From: a bacterium
GTDB lineage: Bacteria; Bacteroidota; Bacteroidia; Cytophagales; Thermonemataceae
Direction: 5' to 3'
NCBI GenBank assembly: GCA_025362415.1
Contig: JANYGM010000090.1
Span: forward strand, 1 to 9,030
DNA length: 9,030 nt
In this document: one piece after another, positions 6,164 to 9,030 of the stretch
How the letters are laid out: every line of letters starts with the position of its first letter
Numbering within the stretch: position 1 is the stretch's first letter
Notes under the pieces: model-generated
The model's input: only the letters and a program-made list of their open reading frames with translations
What the model was told of the DNA's origin: nothing
Databases searched by the model: none
Translations under genes and position numbers: made by a program

Positions 6164-6190
6164 TTTTCCGAAATCCAAGCCGTTCACAGT

Positions 6191-6219
6191 ATAAAAAGCA
6201 AAAACCTAAGCGTTTTTGC
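6191..6219 (-). terminator. Aconitase terminator overlapping the stop codon
   Basis: On the minus strand, GCAAAAAC (6219-6212) pairs with GTTTTTGC (6205-6198) and is followed at once by TTTTTAT (6197-6191). The six-base loop (6211-6206) contains the TAG stop, so the stem begins inside the last codons of the aconitase gene. The stem is AT-rich and hence weak; the stronger terminator at 5893-5940 may act as backup. Confidence 0.6.
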
Positions 6220-8473
6220 CTGCTGCAATCAAATTAAGTGCGCCACCAGCCTTAAACCACTCTATTTGTTGTGTGTTATAGCTATGTTTTACCTCAAATG
6301 CTTCAGAAGTACCATCTTTATGATTGAGTACAACCACAAGGTTTTTTCCTGCCTCAAAAGATGTAAGTCCAAGAATATCAATGCTATCATCTTCTTGGAT
6401 TTTGTCGTAATCAGCATTATTAGCAAATGTAATGGCTAACATTCCTTGTTTTTTCAGGTTTGTTTCGTGTATGCGGGCAAAAGATTTCACAAGTACCACA
6501 CGAACCCCCAAATGACGAGGTTCCATAGCAGCGTGTTCACGAGAAGAGCCTTCACCATAATTATTATCACCCACCACAATAGTACCCACACTTTGCGCTT
6601 TATAGGCACGTTGCACCGTTGGAACTTCCCCGTACTCACCTGTAAGCTGATTTTTTACAGTATTTGCCTTGTCGTTGGCGAAATTGATAGCTCCAATAAG
6701 CATATTATTAGAGATATTATCCAAATGCCCACGATATTTTAGCCAAGGTCCAGCCATAGAAATATGGTCAGTTGTACATTTTCCTTTTGCCTTAATGAGT
6801 AGTTTTAAGCCTTTCAAATCTGCTCCTTCCCACGCCAAAAATGGCGCAAGCAACTGCAAACGGTCAGATGTCGCACTTACAACAACTTGCACTTTGCTAC
6901 CATCTTCCGCAGGTTTCTGATAACCAGCATCTTCTACATCAAAGCCTTTTGGAGGAAGTTCCATTCCTGTTGGTTCGTCTAATTTTACTTGCTCACCATT
7001 TTCGTTAGTAAGAAAATCAGTCAAAGGATTAAACGTCATTTTCCCTGCAATAGCCAAAGCCGTTACAATTTCAGGCGAAGCCACAAACGAATGTGTATTT
7101 GGGTTTCCGTCTGCACGTTTAGAGAAATTTCTATTAAAAGAAGTAATAATAGAATTTTTTTCTTGTTTTTCCGCACCGTGTCTAGCCCATTGCCCAATAC
7201 AAGGTCCACAAGCATTTGCCAAAACTACACCACCAATTTTACCAAAAATAGCCAAAAATCCATCTCTTTCCACCGTAAAACGCACAAGTTCCGAGCCTGG
7301 CGTAATGGTATATTCAGAGTTTACTTTTAGTTTTTTGTTGATAGCTTGTTGTGCCAAAGACGCAGCACGAGAAATATCTTCATACGAAGAGTTGGTACAC
7401 GAGCCAATAAGTCCCACAGAAAGCACTTCTGGCCAACCATTATCTTTTACTGCTTGTGCTAATTTTGAGATAGGCCAAGCCAAATCAGGCGTAAAAGGTC
7501 CGTTTACGTGTGGCTCAAGTTCAGAAAGATTTATTTCTATGAGTTGGTCGTAATAAGCTGCTGGGTTTTCATAAACACCCAAATCTGGACGCAAATGTTC
7601 CCTAATTTTGTCTGCTTCAGCAGAAATATCAGCTCTGTCTGTGGCATCAAGATAGGCTTTCATTTTGTCGTCATAAGCAAAAAGAGAAGTTGTTGCGCCA
7701 ATTTCTGCACCCATATTACAAATAGTACCTTTTCCTGTGCAAGAAAGAGATTCTGCGCCTTCTCCAAAATATTCTACAATAGCATCAGTACCACCAGAAA
7801 CAGTCAAAATTCCTGCAACTTTCAAGATAACATCTTTTGCAGAAGCCCAACCAGAGAGTTTTCCAGTAAGTTTTACGCCAATAAGTTTAGGGAATTTCAG
7901 CTCCCACGCAAGTCCTGCCATTACATCACAGGCATCAGCACCACCAACACCTATGGCAATCATACCCAAACCGCCTGCATTAGGCGTATGTGAGTCTGTT
8001 CCTATCATCATTCCACCAGGAAAAGCATAATTTTCTATTACAACTTGGTGTATAATTCCTGCCCCTGCTTTCCAAAAACCAATACCATATTTATCAGAAA
8101 CAGATGCCAAAAAGTCATAAACTTCTTTGTTTGAAGTGTTTGCCGTAGCCAAATCAGCTACTGCACCTACTTTTGCTTGTATCAAATGGTCGCAATGCAC
8201 CGTAGAAGGCACAGCAACAGTTGGTTTTCCTGCCTGCATAAATTGCAAAAGTGCCATTTGAGCGGTTGCATCTTGCATAGCCACTCTATCTGGCGCAAAA
8301 TCAACATAATCAATGCCACGTTTGAAATTTTGTAGCGGAAAAGCAGGGTGAAGATGCGAATAAAGGATTTTTTCAGCAAGTGTAAGCGGATGCCCTACTA
8401 AATTACGTGCCTCGTTGATGCGTGTTTCCATACGTGCATAAACGGATTTTATCATTTCTATGTCAAATGCCAT
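6206..8473 (-). CDS. Aconitate hydratase, mitochondrial-type
   Basis: A 755-aa cytoplasmic [4Fe-4S] enzyme that converts citrate to isocitrate via cis-aconitate in the TCA cycle. Its length and sequence fit the mitochondrial-type aconitase group typical of Bacteroidetes rather than the ~890-aa AcnA or AcnB forms. The three cluster cysteines are C359 (GSCTNS) and C422/C425 (NACGPCIG). Other family motifs are PSTVHCDHLIQA (89-100), GTDSHTPNAGGLG (158-170), the Arg-containing FNRNFSKRADGNPNTH (446-461) and the swivel-domain GDNNYGEGSSREHAA (635-649) with the catalytic Ser. The ATG at 8473 (MAFDIEMIKS) is preferred to an in-frame ATG at 8552-8554, which would lie within the -33 promoter element and add an unrelated 27-residue leader. 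It converges on the secreted-protein gene and is monocistronic by position. Confidence 0.97.
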   Translation of the reverse strand: MAFDIEMIKSVYARMETRINEARNLVGHPLTLAEKILYSHLHPAFPLQNFKRGIDYVDFAPDRVAMQDATAQMALLQFMQAGKPTVAVPSTVHCDHLIQAKVGAVADLATANTSNKEVYDFLASVSDKYGIGFWKAGAGIIHQVVIENYAFPGGMMIGTDSHTPNAGGLGMIAIGVGGADACDVMAGLAWELKFPKLIGVKLTGKLSGWASAKDVILKVAGILTVSGGTDAIVEYFGEGAESLSCTGKGTICNMGAEIGATTSLFAYDDKMKAYLDATDRADISAEADKIREHLRPDLGVYENPAAYYDQLIEINLSELEPHVNGPFTPDLAWPISKLAQAVKDNGWPEVLSVGLIGSCTNSSYEDISRAASLAQQAINKKLKVNSEYTITPGSELVRFTVERDGFLAIFGKIGGVVLANACGPCIGQWARHGAEKQEKNSIITSFNRNFSKRADGNPNTHSFVASPEIVTALAIAGKMTFNPLTDFLTNENGEQVKLDEPTGMELPPKGFDVEDAGYQKPAEDGSKVQVVVSATSDRLQLLAPFLAWEGADLKGLKLLIKAKGKCTTDHISMAGPWLKYRGHLDNISNNMLIGAINFANDKANTVKNQLTGEYGEVPTVQRAYKAQSVGTIVVGDNNYGEGSSREHAAMEPRHLGVRVVLVKSFARIHETNLKKQGMLAITFANNADYDKIQEDDSIDILGLTSFEAGKNLVVVLNHKDGTSEAFEVKHSYNTQQIEWFKAGGALNLIAAGKNA

Positions 8474-8525
8474 AAAAAAAGAGGTTTTAGGTTGGTTGAT
8501 GAAGTTTAAATATTTCAATATTTCA

Positions 8526-8555
8526 CAAAAATACAAAATTTGGCTGATTATCAAA
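8526..8555 (-). promoter_or_regulatory. Bacteroidetes-type promoter of the aconitase gene
   Basis: Read on the minus strand, TTTG (8555-8552) is followed after exactly 18 bases by TATTTTTG (8533-8526), matching the Bacteroidetes -33 TTTG and -7 TAnnTTTG boxes at normal spacing. The predicted start near 8519 gives a leader of about 45 bases before the ATG at 8473. This is the best promoter in the window. Confidence 0.7.
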
Positions 8556-8577
8556 TAAAGCTATTTTTTTTGATGTT

Positions 8578-8596
8578 ATTTAGAAAGATTCTAAAT
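8578..8596. promoter_or_regulatory. 8-bp palindrome, possible operator between divergent genes
   Basis: ATTTAGAA (8578-8585) and TTCTAAAT (8589-8596) are perfect inverted halves around AGA. The site lies 22 bases upstream of the aconitase -33 box and about 125 bases before the ORF at 8722, a place where a dimeric regulator could bind. No T run follows, so it is not a terminator. The binding protein is unknown, and a chance palindrome in AT-rich DNA is possible. Confidence 0.35.
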
Positions 8597-8721
8597 GAAA
8601 TTGGTATTATTTTTCAGGTAAAAATCTAGCACTTTTTTTGTGTTGTAAATGTAAGATAATTCTTACTTTTTTCTACCTTGCCACACTAAAATCTAAACAA
8701 AAATTAAACAACAACTATTTT

Positions 8722-8904
8722 ATGAAAAAGCATACATTTTATAACCTTTATAGTTTTCATTTTTCTATTTTTTTGATGCTTTTTCTAGTATTTTCTTCTG
8801 AAATTTTTGCACAAAAAAATACTAAAAATACCAAAATTATCAATAAAAAACAGGTTTTTGAGGAAGCTGATGCAGAACTTTATGTACAAAATTTGTTGCT
8901 GTAA
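8722..8904 (+). pseudogene. 5' fragment of a secreted-protein gene, probably cut by an IS
   Basis: The ATG at 8722 opens a 60-codon frame. It starts with a signal peptide (MKKHTFYNLY, then SIFLMLFLVFSSEIFAQ, cut about residue 31 before QKN), followed by a short mature part containing QVFEEADAELYVQN. This resembles the opening of Bacteroidetes secreted TPR/OmpA-type proteins, where a FEEAD helix starts the first TPR (weak, from family memory). Codon 57 ends at 8892; the last three codons (LLL) and the stop come from the 27-bp repeat at 8893-8919. That fits a longer gene truncated by insertion exactly there. The alternative is a genuine 60-aa secreted peptide. An in-frame TTG at 8638 is not favoured because it would bury the signal peptide. 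Confidence 0.6.
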
Positions 8905-9030
8905 AAGTTCCGTTGCAAATATATTGATTTTTATGTAACTTTACGAAAAAAACTCTTATGACAAAAATTAGAATAATCATAGAAAATGACTTAGGTGAGT
9001 CTATTGACCTAAAATCTTATGAATTAGGTA
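8893..9030 (+). mobile_element. Left end of a probable insertion sequence (runs out of window)
   Basis: Bases 8893-8919 are the exact reverse complement of 216-242. On this reading the element begins at about 8893 with a 27-bp terminal inverted repeat, followed by ~38 bases of leader and then an ORF from 8958 on the + strand. The distance of 65 bases from the end to the first ORF is typical of an IS. The right end, and hence any target-site duplication, lies beyond base 9030. The family is not recognised. Confidence 0.6.
8958..9030 (+). CDS. Partial ORF start, possible transposase N terminus
   Basis: The ATG at 8958 opens 24 codons (MTKIRIIIENDLGESIDLKS, then YELG) that continue past the window edge. 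The peptide has an alternating hydrophobic/charged strand followed by an acidic stretch, like the start of a small beta-containing domain. It is too short to assign to a family. It lies 38 bases inside the probable IS end, so a transposase or IS accessory protein is inferred from position only. A weak -7-like word, TAACTTTA, lies about 15 bases upstream. Confidence 0.5.
   Translation, partial: MTKIRIIIENDLGESIDLKSYELG

Larger units (their letters stand above)
5959..6174. repeat. 216-bp palindromic MITE/REP-like element of four hairpin units
   Basis: The element is bounded by perfect 11-bp inverted repeats, ATTTCGGAAAA (5959-5969) and TTTTCCGAAAT (6164-6174). Inside are four related units, two on each strand. 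Each runs: TGTATT, a few bases, a 5-6 bp hairpin with loop AGC or AGA, GG, and then either a second hairpin (ACTAGC...GCTAGT) or the tail CATATTTATA. First hairpins are at 5983-5997, 6047-6059, 6093-6105 and 6143-6155. No ORF is present and no target-site duplication is obvious. It sits between the terminator and the 3' end of the aconitase gene, a neutral site typical of intergenic repeats. Confidence 0.85.

Noticed and set aside
5959..6174. CRISPR array
   Set aside because: Units alternate in orientation, spacing is irregular and the repeats are degenerate hairpins; there are no uniform spacers and no cas genes.
6446..8030. Several + strand open frames of 80-160 codons opposite the aconitase gene
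   Set aside because: They are antisense shadows of a strongly conserved enzyme, with no family motifs or promoters of their own.
216..8919. Composite transposon carrying the enclosed genes
   Set aside because: Two matching ends enclose the block, but the cargo is core metabolism (aconitase, pyrophosphatase) with codon use and composition like a normal chromosome. Two separate insertions are simpler.
1..9030. tRNA, rRNA or riboswitch genes
   Set aside because: The intergenic regions were read on both strands; no cloverleaf, rRNA core or recognisable riboswitch motif was seen.

Overview
The window looks like the chromosome of an AT-rich Bacteroidetes bacterium, most likely a gliding, marine-type Cytophagales (Bernardetia/Flexibacter/Microscilla-like). 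The grounds are: a secreted protein with a type IX secretion 'type B' sorting domain; a membrane TPR/coiled-coil/HTH regulator of a kind common in this phylum; a mitochondrial-type aconitase; Bacteroidetes-style promoter words (TAnnTTTG, TTTG) in place of sigma70 boxes; and mostly no Shine-Dalgarno sequences. The genus is inference.

Layout. Bases 1-242 carry no convincing gene. They hold a long foldback repeat (1-134), a small related hairpin (185-200) and a 27-bp sequence (216-242) that returns in inverted orientation at 8893-8919. Four + strand genes follow: a membrane TPR-HTH regulator (274-2151), inorganic pyrophosphatase (2279-2818), a seven-blade WD40 protein (2942-3994) and a large secreted T9SS cargo protein (4106-5869). 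The first three are each followed by a short tandem array (7-, 7- and 8-base units). A strong, probably bidirectional terminator (5893-5940) closes this block. Between it and the convergent aconitase gene (6206-8473, minus strand) lies a 216-bp palindromic element of four hairpin units with 11-bp terminal inverted repeats. The aconitase has a good promoter at 8526-8555. On its other side, a short secreted ORF (8722-8904) looks like the 5' fragment of a gene cut at 8892/8893 by an insertion sequence, whose probable transposase starts at 8958 and leaves the window.

How the genes relate. Aconitase (TCA cycle) and pyrophosphatase (clearing PPi from biosynthesis) are housekeeping enzymes. The regulator, the WD40 protein and the secreted protein have separate, unlinked roles as far as the sequence shows; gaps of 111-127 bp suggest individual transcription rather than a tight operon. 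I see no defence, toxin-antitoxin, CRISPR or biosynthetic system. The unusual content is the repeat and mobile-element layer: the 27-bp inverted pair with its interrupted gene, and the four-unit hairpin element whose stems show compensatory changes.
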